A DNA stretch of 10,010 bases, taken from contig DGDN01000123.1 in assembly GCA_002385465.1 (NCBI GenBank), forward strand, positions 10,551-20,560, written 5' to 3'. The DNA comes from Candidatus Fermentithermobacillaceae bacterium UBA3951. Its GTDB lineage: Bacteria > Bacillota > Sulfobacillia > Fermentithermobacillales > Fermentithermobacillaceae. The first letter of the stretch is position 1; each line of letters begins with the position of its first letter. This document shows, piece after piece, positions 1 through 6,459 of this stretch. Below the pieces are notes generated by a model that was not told where the DNA came from, did not search any database, and saw only the letters and a list, made by a program, of their open reading frames with translations. Position numbers and translations under genes: made by a program.

Positions 1-167
1 TTCTAGCGAGGACTCTCGGACTCCAACCGGACCCCCACCGGACTCCAAGAGCTGTACGTGAGACCGCTTATCAACGTGTCCCGCCGTCATTTTGATGGGC
101 TTTGCACTTCGAAACCCGAATCTTTTCGCTCCGAAATTCGTATCAAGCTTCGAGGAGGGAATTGCCA

Positions 168-596
168 ATGCATTGGGGCGGATGGGTTGTTGTCGCCGTA
201 GTATGCGCCGTCCTCGAGATAGTGACCCCCTCGTTCTTTATCGGGTGGTTTGGAGTTGGCGCGATCGCCGGGGCGCTGACGTCGATCTTGCGGGTTGGAT
301 TAGCAGGCCAGGTGTTTGTTTTCCTCGCGGTTTCACTGGGACTGGTACTTAGCACGAGAAAGATTGCATCCAAGTGGACGCGCCAGGATGCGCACACCAA
401 GACCAACATTGATGCCATCGTTGGGAAGACCGCCGTAGTAACGAAAGAAATACCCGCTAATGACAGGGGTTTGGTCAAAGTGGGCGGCGAGGTTTGGTCG
501 GCGGAATCGGTAGATGGTAGAGCCATACCCCAAGGAGTGTCGGTCGAGGTGCTTAGGGTTGACGGAGTTCGTTTGGTGGTTAAGGCGCCCGAGTGA
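168..596 (+). CDS. Short NfeD-like membrane protein (OB-fold)
   Basis: A 142-residue inner-membrane protein of the short NfeD type, which lacks the N-terminal ClpP-like protease domain. Residues 4-62 hold two or three hydrophobic segments joined by short loops. Residues 82-140 form the soluble C-terminal OB-fold, with the typical pattern of a GKTAVV strand, a GxVKVGGEVWSAES stretch, then a VEVLRVDGVRLVVK strand. The ATG at 168 is chosen over an in-frame ATG at 102 because a strong GAGGAGGGA ribosome site lies just before it and the 22 extra residues are not hydrophobic. The stomatin homologue starts 56 bases downstream, the usual NfeD-stomatin pairing. In the family the OB domain is thought to work with the stomatin in membrane microdomain organisation or quality control. 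That role is inferred from the pairing. No clear promoter was found upstream. Confidence 0.88.
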   Translation: MHWGGWVVVAVVCAVLEIVTPSFFIGWFGVGAIAGALTSILRVGLAGQVFVFLAVSLGLVLSTRKIASKWTRQDAHTKTNIDAIVGKTAVVTKEIPANDRGLVKVGGEVWSAESVDGRAIPQGVSVEVLRVDGVRLVVKAPE

Positions 597-652
597 AGTC
601 CGGCGGCCTGATTACCCCGTGAAAAACATTACCCGCGAGAGGAGAGATCGTA

Positions 653-1570
653 ATGGAAGGCTATTTCCTGCTCCTACTTCTTATCTTCCTGGCGGTACTG
701 TTCGCGGCCAGTTCGGTTCGAATTATCACCCAGTCTAGAGCCGGGATCATAGAGCGGCTAGGTAAGTTCCACGGCGTCGCCAAGACCGGAGTGAACATCC
801 TCATCCCGTTCATAGACCACATGAGGGCAGTTATAGACCTTAGAGAGCAGATAGCGGATTATCCCCCTCAACCGGTCATCACCAAAGACAACGTGACGAT
901 GCAGATAGACACGGTAGTCTATTACCAGGTGACTGACCCCATAAAGTACACCTACGAGATCGCCGACCCGAGAGCCGGCATAGAGAACCTGGCAGTGACC
1001 ACCTTGCGCAACATCGTAGGGGATATGGATCTGGACCAGACGCTTACGTCGAGGGACGTCGTGAACTCTCAGCTCAGGACCATCCTAGACGAAGCCACCG
1101 ACAAATGGGGCATCAAGGTGACCAGGGTGGAGATCAAGAACATCGCGCCTCCCAGGGATACCCTCGAAGCCATGGAGAAGCAGATGCGGGCGGAACGCGA
1201 GAGGCGCGAGGCCGTCCTAAGGGCAGAAGGCGAGAAGAGGGCCGCGATCTTGAAGGCCGAGGGCGAGAGGGAAGCCGCCATCCAGATAGCCGAAGGCGCC
1301 AGGCAAGCGGCGATCCTCAAGGCCCAAGGCGAGGCCGAAGCCATCTTGGCGGTGGAGCGCGCCAAAGCAGAGGCAATCACAATGGTTTTCAACGCCATCA
1401 AGGCGGCTGCCCCAACCAAAGAAGTAGTGGCTATAAGGTCGCTTGAGGCCATGGAAAGAGTTGCGGACGGCAAGGCCACGAAGATAGTCGTCCCAGCCGA
1501 CGCGGCGGGGATCTTCGGGGCCCTCTCAGGGCTAAAGGAAGTCCTCGAGGGACAGAAGGCAGCGGAGTAA
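653..1570 (+). CDS. Stomatin/SPFH (Band 7) membrane protein
   Basis: A 305-residue membrane-anchored scaffold protein of the stomatin/prohibitin (SPFH) family. Residues 4-22 are one N-terminal hydrophobic anchor. Residues about 24-175 are the Band 7 domain, including the typical stretches RAGIIERLGKFH, GVNILIPFID, DLREQ, VITKDNVTMQIDTVVYYQV and TLRNIVGDMDLDQTLTSRD. Residues 180-245 are a coiled coil built of six 11-residue repeats of the type AEGEKRAAILK, as expected for this family. The C-terminal tail holds a GIFGALSGL segment, which resembles the hydrophobic C-terminal segment used in oligomer contacts. Start: ATG after a GAGGAGAG site. It follows the NfeD-like gene by 56 bases, almost certainly in one operon. 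Family members form large homo-oligomeric rings or cages on the membrane and often bind proteases. The partner here is presumably the NfeD protein upstream. Length and domain order are normal. Confidence 0.97.
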   Translation: MEGYFLLLLLIFLAVLFAASSVRIITQSRAGIIERLGKFHGVAKTGVNILIPFIDHMRAVIDLREQIADYPPQPVITKDNVTMQIDTVVYYQVTDPIKYTYEIADPRAGIENLAVTTLRNIVGDMDLDQTLTSRDVVNSQLRTILDEATDKWGIKVTRVEIKNIAPPRDTLEAMEKQMRAERERREAVLRAEGEKRAAILKAEGEREAAIQIAEGARQAAILKAQGEAEAILAVERAKAEAITMVFNAIKAAAPTKEVVAIRSLEAMERVADGKATKIVVPADAAGIFGALSGLKEVLEGQKAAE

Positions 1571-1649
1571 GTGTTGAGGTCGGCCTCCGGTAAGCTCGGG
1601 TGGGTGGAATTCGGAGGTTGTGGCATAAGCGGCATCTCCTCTGGGTGCC

Positions 1650-1669
1650 TGTGCACGCAGCGGTGCACA
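1650..1669. promoter_or_regulatory. Perfect 7-bp inverted repeat upstream of the fabK promoter
   Basis: TGTGCAC at 1650-1656 and GTGCACA at 1663-1669 form a perfect inverted repeat around a 6-base centre. It ends 6 bases before the likely -35 box of fabK. It could be a protein-binding operator, or a hairpin at the end of the stomatin transcript. No run of T follows, so it is not a standard intrinsic terminator. Confidence 0.35.
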
Positions 1670-1675
1670 TAGTCG

Positions 1676-1704
1676 TTGGCATGGCCAGGACCTGGTGGTA
1701 GAAT
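1676..1704 (+). promoter_or_regulatory. Likely sigma-A-type promoter of fabK
   Basis: TTGGCA (1676-1681) and TAGAAT (1699-1704) are separated by exactly 17 bases, close to the TTGACA-17-TATAAT consensus. Transcription would start near 1711, giving a leader of about 20 bases that carries the GGGGGAG ribosome site. This position also argues against the in-frame GTG at 1695, which would lie inside the promoter. Confidence 0.6.
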
Positions 1705-1730
1705 GGGCAAAAATCCTTGGGGGAGTGGCC

Positions 1731-2678
1731 ATGACCATCCGCACGAAGCTATGTGACACGCTGGGCATTGAGTATCCAATCATCCAAGGCGGGATGGCGT
1801 GGGTGGCCACGGCTGAACTGGCTGCTGCGGTAAGCGAAGCCGGAGGCCTCGGAGTGATAGGAGCGGGTAGCGCGCCTCCCGAGGTTGTACGGAACGAGGT
1901 GCGCAAAGCAAGAGCCCTTACATCGAAACCTTTTGGTGTGAATGTCTACTTCATGTCGCCCTTTGCGGCGGAAGTTATTGAAGTTCTCACTGAAGAGAAA
2001 GTCCCGGTGGTGACGACCGGCGCCGGCAACCCGGGCAAATATATCCCCAGGCTCAAGGATGCGGGAACGAAGGTCTTGTCGCTGGTCGCAAGCGTCAACC
2101 TGGCCAAGCGCCTTGAGCGAGCCGGCGTGGACGCCCTCGTGGCCGAAGGGATGGAGTGCGGCGGGCATATAGGTGATATCGCCACCATGCCCCTTGTCCC
2201 ACAGATAGTGGATGCCGTGGAGATCCCCGTAATCGCTGCCGGCGGGTTCTTCGACGGGCGCGGATTGGTCGCAGCACTGGCGCTGGGCGCGTCTGGTATC
2301 CAGATGGGTACCAGGTTCATATGTGCCGCCGAGTGCACCGTCCACGAAAACTACAAGCAGGCCGTCATTAAAGCCAGAGACAGGGATACCGTAGTCACGG
2401 GAAGGACAACGGGCCATCCCGTACGGGTCTTGGACAACAAACTTGCCCGGGAGTTCCTTGCCTTGGAAGCAAGGTGTGCCGGCGCAGAGGAAATCGAAGC
2501 GCTGGGTGCAGGCCGCCTTAGGGCTGCGGTAGTGGACGGAGACGTACAGTACGGGTCGCTCATGGCCGGACAGATCGCTGCCATGGTAACGCGCGTAGAG
2601 CCGGCACGGGAGATAATCCGCCATATCATGGCCACCGCAGAAGAAACGCTACGCCGGCTCGATGAGATTAAGCAGTAG
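1731..2678 (+). CDS. fabK: FMN-dependent enoyl-ACP reductase II (FabK)
   Basis: A 315-residue TIM-barrel flavoprotein of the nitronate monooxygenase/FabK family. FabK carries out the last step of each fatty-acid elongation cycle in the cytosol, reducing trans-2-enoyl-ACP with NAD(P)H through FMN. Visible signatures, by residue: IIQGGMAWVA 17-26, AGGLGVIGAG 37-46, KPFGVNVYFMSPF 66-78, TTGAGNPGKYI 95-105, EGMECGGHIG 139-148 with His146 matching the essential His144 of pneumococcal FabK, the FMN-phosphate motif IAAGGFFDGRG 168-178, GTRF 193-196, and VVDGDVQYGSLMAGQIAAMV 267-286. The last motif and the GGHIG context favour FabK over a nitronate monooxygenase. The length fits the family. Start: the ATG at 1731 follows GGGGGAG by about 5 bases and matches the family N terminus (IRTKLCDTLGIEYPIIQGG). 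It is not beside other fab genes and has its own promoter. Confidence 0.93.
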   Translation: MTIRTKLCDTLGIEYPIIQGGMAWVATAELAAAVSEAGGLGVIGAGSAPPEVVRNEVRKARALTSKPFGVNVYFMSPFAAEVIEVLTEEKVPVVTTGAGNPGKYIPRLKDAGTKVLSLVASVNLAKRLERAGVDALVAEGMECGGHIGDIATMPLVPQIVDAVEIPVIAAGGFFDGRGLVAALALGASGIQMGTRFICAAECTVHENYKQAVIKARDRDTVVTGRTTGHPVRVLDNKLAREFLALEARCAGAEEIEALGAGRLRAAVVDGDVQYGSLMAGQIAAMVTRVEPAREIIRHIMATAEETLRRLDEIKQ

Positions 2679-2722
2679 AACAAGGCAGATTGCTCTTGCC
2701 CTCTCGGATTTTCAGCGTTCTT

Positions 2723-2737
2723 ACTATTTCCAATAGT
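2723..2737. repeat. AT-rich 6-bp inverted repeat between fabK and the small gene
   Basis: ACTATT and AATAGT flank a 3-base TCC centre, in a locally AT-rich and pyrimidine-rich stretch after fabK. It may be a weak hairpin terminating fabK or an operator for the next gene. The run after it is CTTCTC rather than a T tract, so terminator function is doubtful. Confidence 0.3.
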
Positions 2738-2805
2738 CTTCTCATAGGAACGTGTGGCGCCGAGTAAACATAAGATATGCTGCGATTTAGAAGGGGAGGT
2801 GGCGG

Positions 2806-3078
2806 ATGATGACTCCCACCAAAGAGCTCAGGGAAGTCATCCGGCGGGCGTTGGACGTTCCTCGTGTCGTGGGCGCAGGTCTAGGGGCTAGGCCGGTTTG
2901 CGACTCCGGAGACGGTCGTCGCGAGCCTGTGCTTACTGTCATGGTCGACAGCCTGAGACCCGGAGATAACGAGTCATTCGCCAGGGCGCTTGGGCGCAGC
3001 TCCAAACAACCTGTCGAGGTAATCGATGTCGGGAAAGTATGCGCGCTCGCCCGGGAAAGGCCCGACAAGAAGACGTAA
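2806..3078 (+). CDS. Small stand-alone VVGxGxG-module protein, unknown function
   Basis: A 90-residue soluble protein with no signal peptide or membrane segment. It starts at one of two adjacent ATG codons (2806 or 2809) after a strong GGGGAGGT ribosome site. Residues 5-16 look helical. Residues 20-28 read RVVGAGLGA, followed by a charged loop and the strand PVLTVMVDSLRP (41-52). Near the C terminus is PVEVIDVGKV (68-77). From memory, this order (VVGxGxG, a beta strand ending in a lysine- or proline-rich turn, then PVxVIxVG) resembles the N-terminal module ahead of trypsin-like serine peptidases in several bacteria. No peptidase follows: the frame stops at TAA and a convergent gene begins about 140 bases further on. 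It could be a free-standing version of that module or a remnant. The function is unknown and the family match is tentative. The good ribosome site and intact frame support a real gene. Confidence 0.72.
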   Translation: MMTPTKELREVIRRALDVPRVVGAGLGARPVCDSGDGRREPVLTVMVDSLRPGDNESFARALGRSSKQPVEVIDVGKVCALARERPDKKT

Positions 3079-3171
3079 GCTTTTCGCCCGCGGCTGAGTT
3101 GGTTTGCCCAGGCCATGAGGCAAGACAGCTCCGGTTCCCTATTGCCTTCTTTCGAGCCCGCCCACACCCGC

Positions 3172-3209
3172 CGGTTACTATACGTTCCGGTCGGTTACGG
3201 CGTTCCGGT
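3172..3209. repeat. Two-copy imperfect tandem repeat between convergent genes
   Basis: Copy 1 (3172-3191, 20 bases) and copy 2 (3192-3209, 18 bases) both begin CGGTTAC and end CGTTCCGGT. They differ only in the few bases between. They abut directly and lie just beyond the end of the SOD gene, in the 142-base gap between convergent genes. No T-tract hairpin terminator was seen in this gap. Confidence 0.5.
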
Positions 3210-3220
3210 ATTTGGTTTAC

Positions 3221-3913
3221 CTACTTGACCAGCGGCACGCAGGATTTCATCGCAAGGGCCATCCTGCGCCCCACGTCGCTCCAGTCCACCAGGTTCCACC
3301 AAGCCTTCAGGTATTCCCCGCGCCTGTTCTGGTAATCCAGGTAGTATGCGTGCTCCCAGACGTCCACCACCAAGAGGGGGATTGCGCCCCATTCGGTGAG
3401 GTTCTCATGGCGCCGGACCTGAAGTACCTCGAGCCTCTGCCAGGCCGGGTTCCAAGCAAGCGTGGCCCAACCGGAGCCCTGTACTTGCTCGGCGGCCGCG
3501 GTGAGCTGGCCTTTCATGCCCTCAAACGAGCCGAAAGACAAGTCTATCCAGGCCAGCATGGCTCTTTCTGGTTCGGGTTTTCTCACGGAAGGCGGTGCCA
3601 TGTTTGACCAGTAGATGCTGTGGAGGATGTGCCCGCTCCCGTTGAATGCCAGTTGCTCTTCCCAATATCGGTTGTTGGCGAAGTTGGATGCATCCCTCTG
3701 CCTGGACAGCTCCAGTTCCGCTTGGTTGAGGCCGGTTACGTAGCTCTTGTGGTGCAGGTCGTGGTGGATCCGCACTGTCTCCCGGCCTATGTACGGTTCC
3801 AGGGCATCATAGGCATACGGAAGGGGAGGCAATTCGTGTTGGCCAATTGCGATACGGGTGCACCCTGCGCTTGCGAGCGCCTCCGGGGTGTTCGGGACCT
3901 TTATCTCGGACAT
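3221..3913 (-). CDS. Iron/manganese superoxide dismutase
   Basis: A 230-residue cytosolic Fe/Mn-family superoxide dismutase, converting superoxide to oxygen and hydrogen peroxide. The N-terminal helical hairpin begins at ELPPLPYAYDALEPYI (27-42). The metal ligands are visible: His50 (in IHHDLHH), His98 (in NGSGHILHS), and Asp184 and His188 (in VVDVWEHAYY). Tyr58 and the C-terminal YLDYQNRRGEYLKAWWNLVDW are also conserved. The outer-sphere position that is Gln in classic Mn enzymes (Gln146 in E. coli) aligns with His169 here, and the other metal-tuning site is Gly94. This is the His-type active site known in some Fe or cambialistic enzymes. About 26 residues precede the usual start, with no signal peptide. 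Start: ATG at 3913 after AAAGAGGTG. The in-frame GTG at 3922 overlaps that ribosome site. It is divergent from the DUF917 gene. The metal cannot be fixed from sequence. Confidence 0.95.
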   Translation of the reverse strand: MSEIKVPNTPEALASAGCTRIAIGQHELPPLPYAYDALEPYIGRETVRIHHDLHHKSYVTGLNQAELELSRQRDASNFANNRYWEEQLAFNGSGHILHSIYWSNMAPPSVRKPEPERAMLAWIDLSFGSFEGMKGQLTAAAEQVQGSGWATLAWNPAWQRLEVLQVRRHENLTEWGAIPLLVVDVWEHAYYLDYQNRRGEYLKAWWNLVDWSDVGRRMALAMKSCVPLVK

Positions 3914-3951
3914 TCGTAACACCTCTTTCCCCTATAGGTGATCGTAGTAAC

Positions 3952-3980
3952 ATTATGTAGTCCCTGGACAGAATGACCAA
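3952..3980 (-). promoter_or_regulatory. Possible SOD promoter
   Basis: On the minus strand TTGGTC (3980-3975) is followed, after exactly 17 bases, by CATAAT (3957-3952). The -10 box is good and the -35 box is weak. The start point would lie about 30 bases before the SOD ATG. No classic Fur or PerR box was recognised beside it. Confidence 0.4.
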
Positions 3981-4072
3981 GGTGCGCGGACTTATTTGCA
4001 CGTCCAGACAGGACTGAGGGGCGGTCGTTTTGAACAACATCCACGAAGCAGTGAGGAAAAGGAGGGGCCCGC

Positions 4073-5188
4073 GTGGCTACGACAGTTCTGAACGAAGAAA
4101 TCCTTGAGGCAGCCGTCACCGGCGGCAGTTTCTACGGAGGTGGAGGCGGCGGCTCGCCCGAGTTGGGTATGCGGTTGGGGAAGATGGCGCTCGAGATGAA
4201 AAGAGCAGGGGATTCACCTTCGGGGTCGGGGCTCACTTTGGTCGATCTTGACGATTTGCCGGAAGACGCAGTCCTTCTCACGGTGTCCGCGGTAGGGTCG
4301 CCGGCAGGCAAGGGATACCACGCGGGGGCCGAGGAGTACGCGAGGGCCGTCCGGTTCTTCTGCGAAAAGACCGGGCTTAAGGTGTCGGGCCTTATCGCCA
4401 ATGAGTGCGGAGGGTTGGCCACGGTGAACGGTTGGATACAGTCGGCAGGGACGGGGCTCCCAGTGGTAGATGCTCCCTGTAACGGACGGGCTCATCCCAC
4501 CGGGATCATGGGTTCAATGGGCCTCCACCGGGTAAAGGGATATGAGTCTATCCAGGCCGTTGTTGGGGGAAGCCGGGAGGAAGGGACCTACCTGGAAGTG
4601 CTCATCCACGGAAGCCTGGACTTCGCCGATTCCGTTGTCCGGCAGGCTGCGGCCTATACCGGAGGGCTGGTTGCCGTCGCGAGAAACCCGGTGAGTGCTT
4701 CCTATGCCGGGGAACATAACGCAGTGGGAGCCATCTCCCGGTGCATCCGGGTTGGAAAGGCAATGCTCGAGGCGCATCACGGAGAAGAGCGGATTTTGGC
4801 GGCTGCCGAAGCTTCCCGGGGTTCTCTGGCGCTCAGGGGAGTTGTAGCCAAGAAAGTCCTGGTGAGCTCCGGCGGGTTCGACACCGGCGTGCTGGCGGTG
4901 GAGTCTGGGAACGAGACTAACGAACTCACGTTCTGGAACGAGTACATAACGCTCGAGAGGACAGACGGTGCTTTCAAACGCCTCGCCACATTCCCAGATC
5001 TCATTACCACTCTCGACTTGGACACGGGCTATCCCGTATCGTCTGCCGAGGTGAAAGAGGGACAGGGGATAGCCGTGGTGACTGTCCCGCGCAGAGAACT
5101 GATTCTTGGAGCGGGCGTCAGGGATCCCGAGCTATATAAGGCAGTTGAGCAGGCAGTCGGAAAGGATGTTATACGGTACGTTTTCTGA
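4073..5188 (+). CDS. DUF917 (S-methyl-thiohydantoin desulfurase/hydantoinase-like) protein
   Basis: A 371-residue cytosolic protein of the DUF917 family. Residues 17-32 hold the glycine-rich signature (GGSFYGGGGGGSPELG), residues 106-115 read GLIANECGGL, and residues 130-149 (PVVDAPCNGRAHPTGIMGSM) match the family's PVVD-xx-GRAxP block. The C-terminal part has FWNEYITLER (287-296) and FPDLITTLDLDTGYPV (307-322), the usual sites of the second domain. Some members are fused to or encoded beside hydantoinases, and the Pfam family has been renamed, as I recall, after an S-methyl-thiohydantoin desulfurase. The substrate here is unknown. A cyclic amide or thiohydantoin derived from an amino acid is the natural guess. 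Start: GTG after a strong AAGGAGGGG site. It heads a row with DUF1177 (60 bases downstream, likely the same transcript) and an AroM homologue. No clear promoter was recognised in the 159-base divergent gap. Length and domains look complete. Confidence 0.92.
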   Translation: MATTVLNEEILEAAVTGGSFYGGGGGGSPELGMRLGKMALEMKRAGDSPSGSGLTLVDLDDLPEDAVLLTVSAVGSPAGKGYHAGAEEYARAVRFFCEKTGLKVSGLIANECGGLATVNGWIQSAGTGLPVVDAPCNGRAHPTGIMGSMGLHRVKGYESIQAVVGGSREEGTYLEVLIHGSLDFADSVVRQAAAYTGGLVAVARNPVSASYAGEHNAVGAISRCIRVGKAMLEAHHGEERILAAAEASRGSLALRGVVAKKVLVSSGGFDTGVLAVESGNETNELTFWNEYITLERTDGAFKRLATFPDLITTLDLDTGYPVSSAEVKEGQGIAVVTVPRRELILGAGVRDPELYKAVEQAVGKDVIRYVF

Positions 5189-5248
5189 GCCTAGGTGCGA
5201 TTTACCTGATGCAGCGTGGAACAAGGTTTACGCAGGGAGGAAGGTAGC

Positions 5249-6187
5249 ATGAGCTTTAAGGCGGTACTCGAAGCCATAACCCTCTTGGATAGCCCGAAAG
5301 CCTGCGGACAGGCCGTGGTCGATGCGGTGAATACCTGGGGTGTGGGCCAGGTTTCGTTTAAGACCATTTACGGCGAAAAAGGCCACACGGACTTCGTGAA
5401 GATATTGATCCCCGGGCAGCGAGGAAAATCCCAAGGGGGAAATGCGCCGACGCTGGGCATTATTGGGCGTTTGGGAGGTGTGGGGGCCAGGCCGGAGGCC
5501 ATCGGGATGGTGTCTGACGCCGACGGCGCGGTGACTGCGGTAGCGGCCGCTTTGAAGCTTTCGCAAATGGCCGCCCTGGGCGATACCCTCCCCGGAGATG
5601 TGATCATATGTACCCATGTATGCCCCAATTCGCCCACGTTGCCCCACGATCCGGTCCCATTTATGGGCGCCCCGGTGGACATGGCGACGATGAACAGGCA
5701 CGAAGTCGACCGTGAGATGGACGCGATCTTGTCCGTCGACACCACGAAAGGCAATAGGATTATCAACGTGAGGGGCTTTGCCATCTCGCCTACCGTGAAA
5801 GAAGGCTATATCCTCAGGGTGAGCGAGGACCTCCTGGATATCATGAGTATTACCACGGGAAAACCGCCTGTGACATTCCCGGTTACTATCCAGGATATCA
5901 CCCCCTATGGGAACGGCGTTTATCACCTAAACAGCATACTCCAGCCGTCCACGGCCACCGATGCGCCGCTGGTGGGCGTCGCAATAACCGCTTGCAGCGT
6001 AGTGCCCGGTTGCGCGACAGGGGCCAGCCACCCCACGGACATAGAGGAAGCAACGCGCTTCGTGATCGAAGTGGCCAAAGCCTTCGGCGCCGGGAAGTGC
6101 AGGTTCTATGATGAGACCGAGTTTGAGACGCTGGTAGGCCTGTACGGACCCATGACCCACTTGAGGACGATGGGGAGGGATTCCTGA
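5249..6187 (+). CDS. DUF1177 family protein, function unknown
   Basis: A 312-residue protein of the DUF1177 family, cytosolic, with no signal or membrane segment. It carries the family's characteristic blocks throughout: PTLGIIGRLGGVGARPEAIG 67-86, SDADGAV 89-95, GDVIICTHVCPNSPTLPHDP 116-135, PFMGAPVDMATMNRHEVD 137-154, MDAILSVDTTKGN 157-169, AISPTVKEGYI 178-188, DITPYGNGVYHLNSILQP 216-233, and GCATGA 254-259. The reaction is not known. The run of Asp and His residues (D90, D92, H123, D154, D158, D164) would suit a metal-dependent hydrolase, but that is a guess from residue pattern alone. Start: ATG at 5249 after GGGAGGAAGG, preferred to an in-frame GTG at 5216 with no ribosome site. It lies 60 bases after the DUF917 gene and ahead of the AroM homologue, an association I recall from other DUF1177 genes. 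Function would follow from that module. Confidence 0.95.
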   Translation: MSFKAVLEAITLLDSPKACGQAVVDAVNTWGVGQVSFKTIYGEKGHTDFVKILIPGQRGKSQGGNAPTLGIIGRLGGVGARPEAIGMVSDADGAVTAVAAALKLSQMAALGDTLPGDVIICTHVCPNSPTLPHDPVPFMGAPVDMATMNRHEVDREMDAILSVDTTKGNRIINVRGFAISPTVKEGYILRVSEDLLDIMSITTGKPPVTFPVTIQDITPYGNGVYHLNSILQPSTATDAPLVGVAITACSVVPGCATGASHPTDIEEATRFVIEVAKAFGAGKCRFYDETEFETLVGLYGPMTHLRTMGRDS

Positions 6188-6197
6188 GGCTTAATCA

Positions 6198-6216
6198 TGT
6201 GCGCAACCTGTGCGCA
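6198..6216. repeat. Direct repeat of TGTGCGCA with 11-bp period
   Basis: TGTGCGCA occurs at 6198-6205 and 6209-6216. Starts are 11 bases apart, close to one helical turn, and each copy holds the palindrome TGCGCA. It sits just after the DUF1177 stop codon. The geometry would suit a regulator binding as a dimer on one face of the DNA. No family is assigned. Confidence 0.4.
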
Positions 6217-6250
6217 CCGGATGTCGTTGGGGGCCCTATGAGTATGCCGG

Positions 6251-6290
6251 CACGGAGGCGCCGTGCGAGGCGCCCCTGGTCGTCGCACGG
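6251..6290 (+). promoter_or_regulatory. Nested, mutually exclusive hairpins ahead of the AroM-family gene
   Basis: Three stems share bases: CACGG/CCGTG (6251-6255 with 6261-6265), GGCGCC/GGCGCC (6257-6262 with 6269-6274), and a perfect 8-bp CCGTGCGA/TCGCACGG (6261-6268 with 6283-6290). They cannot all form at once. No T tract follows the last stem, so this is not a simple terminator. It may be an RNA switch, an RNA-processing site between DUF1177 and the AroM gene, or just a GC-rich repeat. Confidence 0.4.
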
Positions 6291-6311
6291 TCCGACAGCA
6301 TTCCAAAGGGC

Positions 6312-6341
6312 TTGCAAAGACTTTGAAAATCTGGTAATAAT
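6312..6341 (+). promoter_or_regulatory. Possible internal promoter of the AroM-family gene
   Basis: TTGCAA (6312-6317) is followed by 18 bases and AATAAT (6336-6341), in the only AT-rich island of the 272-base gap. Boxes match the sigma-A consensus in 4 of 6 and 5 of 6 places. It would leave a leader of about 110 bases before the ATG at 6460. Confidence 0.4.
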
Positions 6342-6459
6342 TTGTTGAACCGGGGAAGCCAATGATGACGGCTGGGCATATACGGGAAGGGTTGGGCTGA
6401 GCAGGGTTCGCACCCGGGTTGCGTGTGGATTACGGTTTGGGGAACTGGAGGGGAGCGTC

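Noticed and set aside
1..95. Open frames at the left edge ending in TGA at 59-61 or 93-95, possible tail of an upstream gene
   Set aside because: Both give short, Pro/Arg-rich residues with no recognisable protein features, so neither can be told from chance.
1069..1779. 236-codon open frame on the minus strand
   Set aside because: It is antisense to the stomatin gene, arises from its Ala/Glu-rich repeats, and has low-complexity Ser/Ala sequence.
1749..2624. 291-codon open frame on the minus strand
   Set aside because: It lies fully antisense to fabK. The translation is rich in His, Arg and Gly with no family features.
3212..3607. 131-codon open frame on the plus strand
   Set aside because: It is antisense to the superoxide dismutase and has no ribosome site or recognisable domain.
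5228..5926. 232-codon open frame on the minus strand
   Set aside because: It is antisense to the DUF1177 gene, whose family blocks are clear on the plus strand.
6362..6400. 12-codon open frame (MMTAGHIREGLG) in the leader of the AroM-family gene
   Set aside because: There is no ribosome site and no run of a single amino acid codon, so it is not a credible leader peptide.
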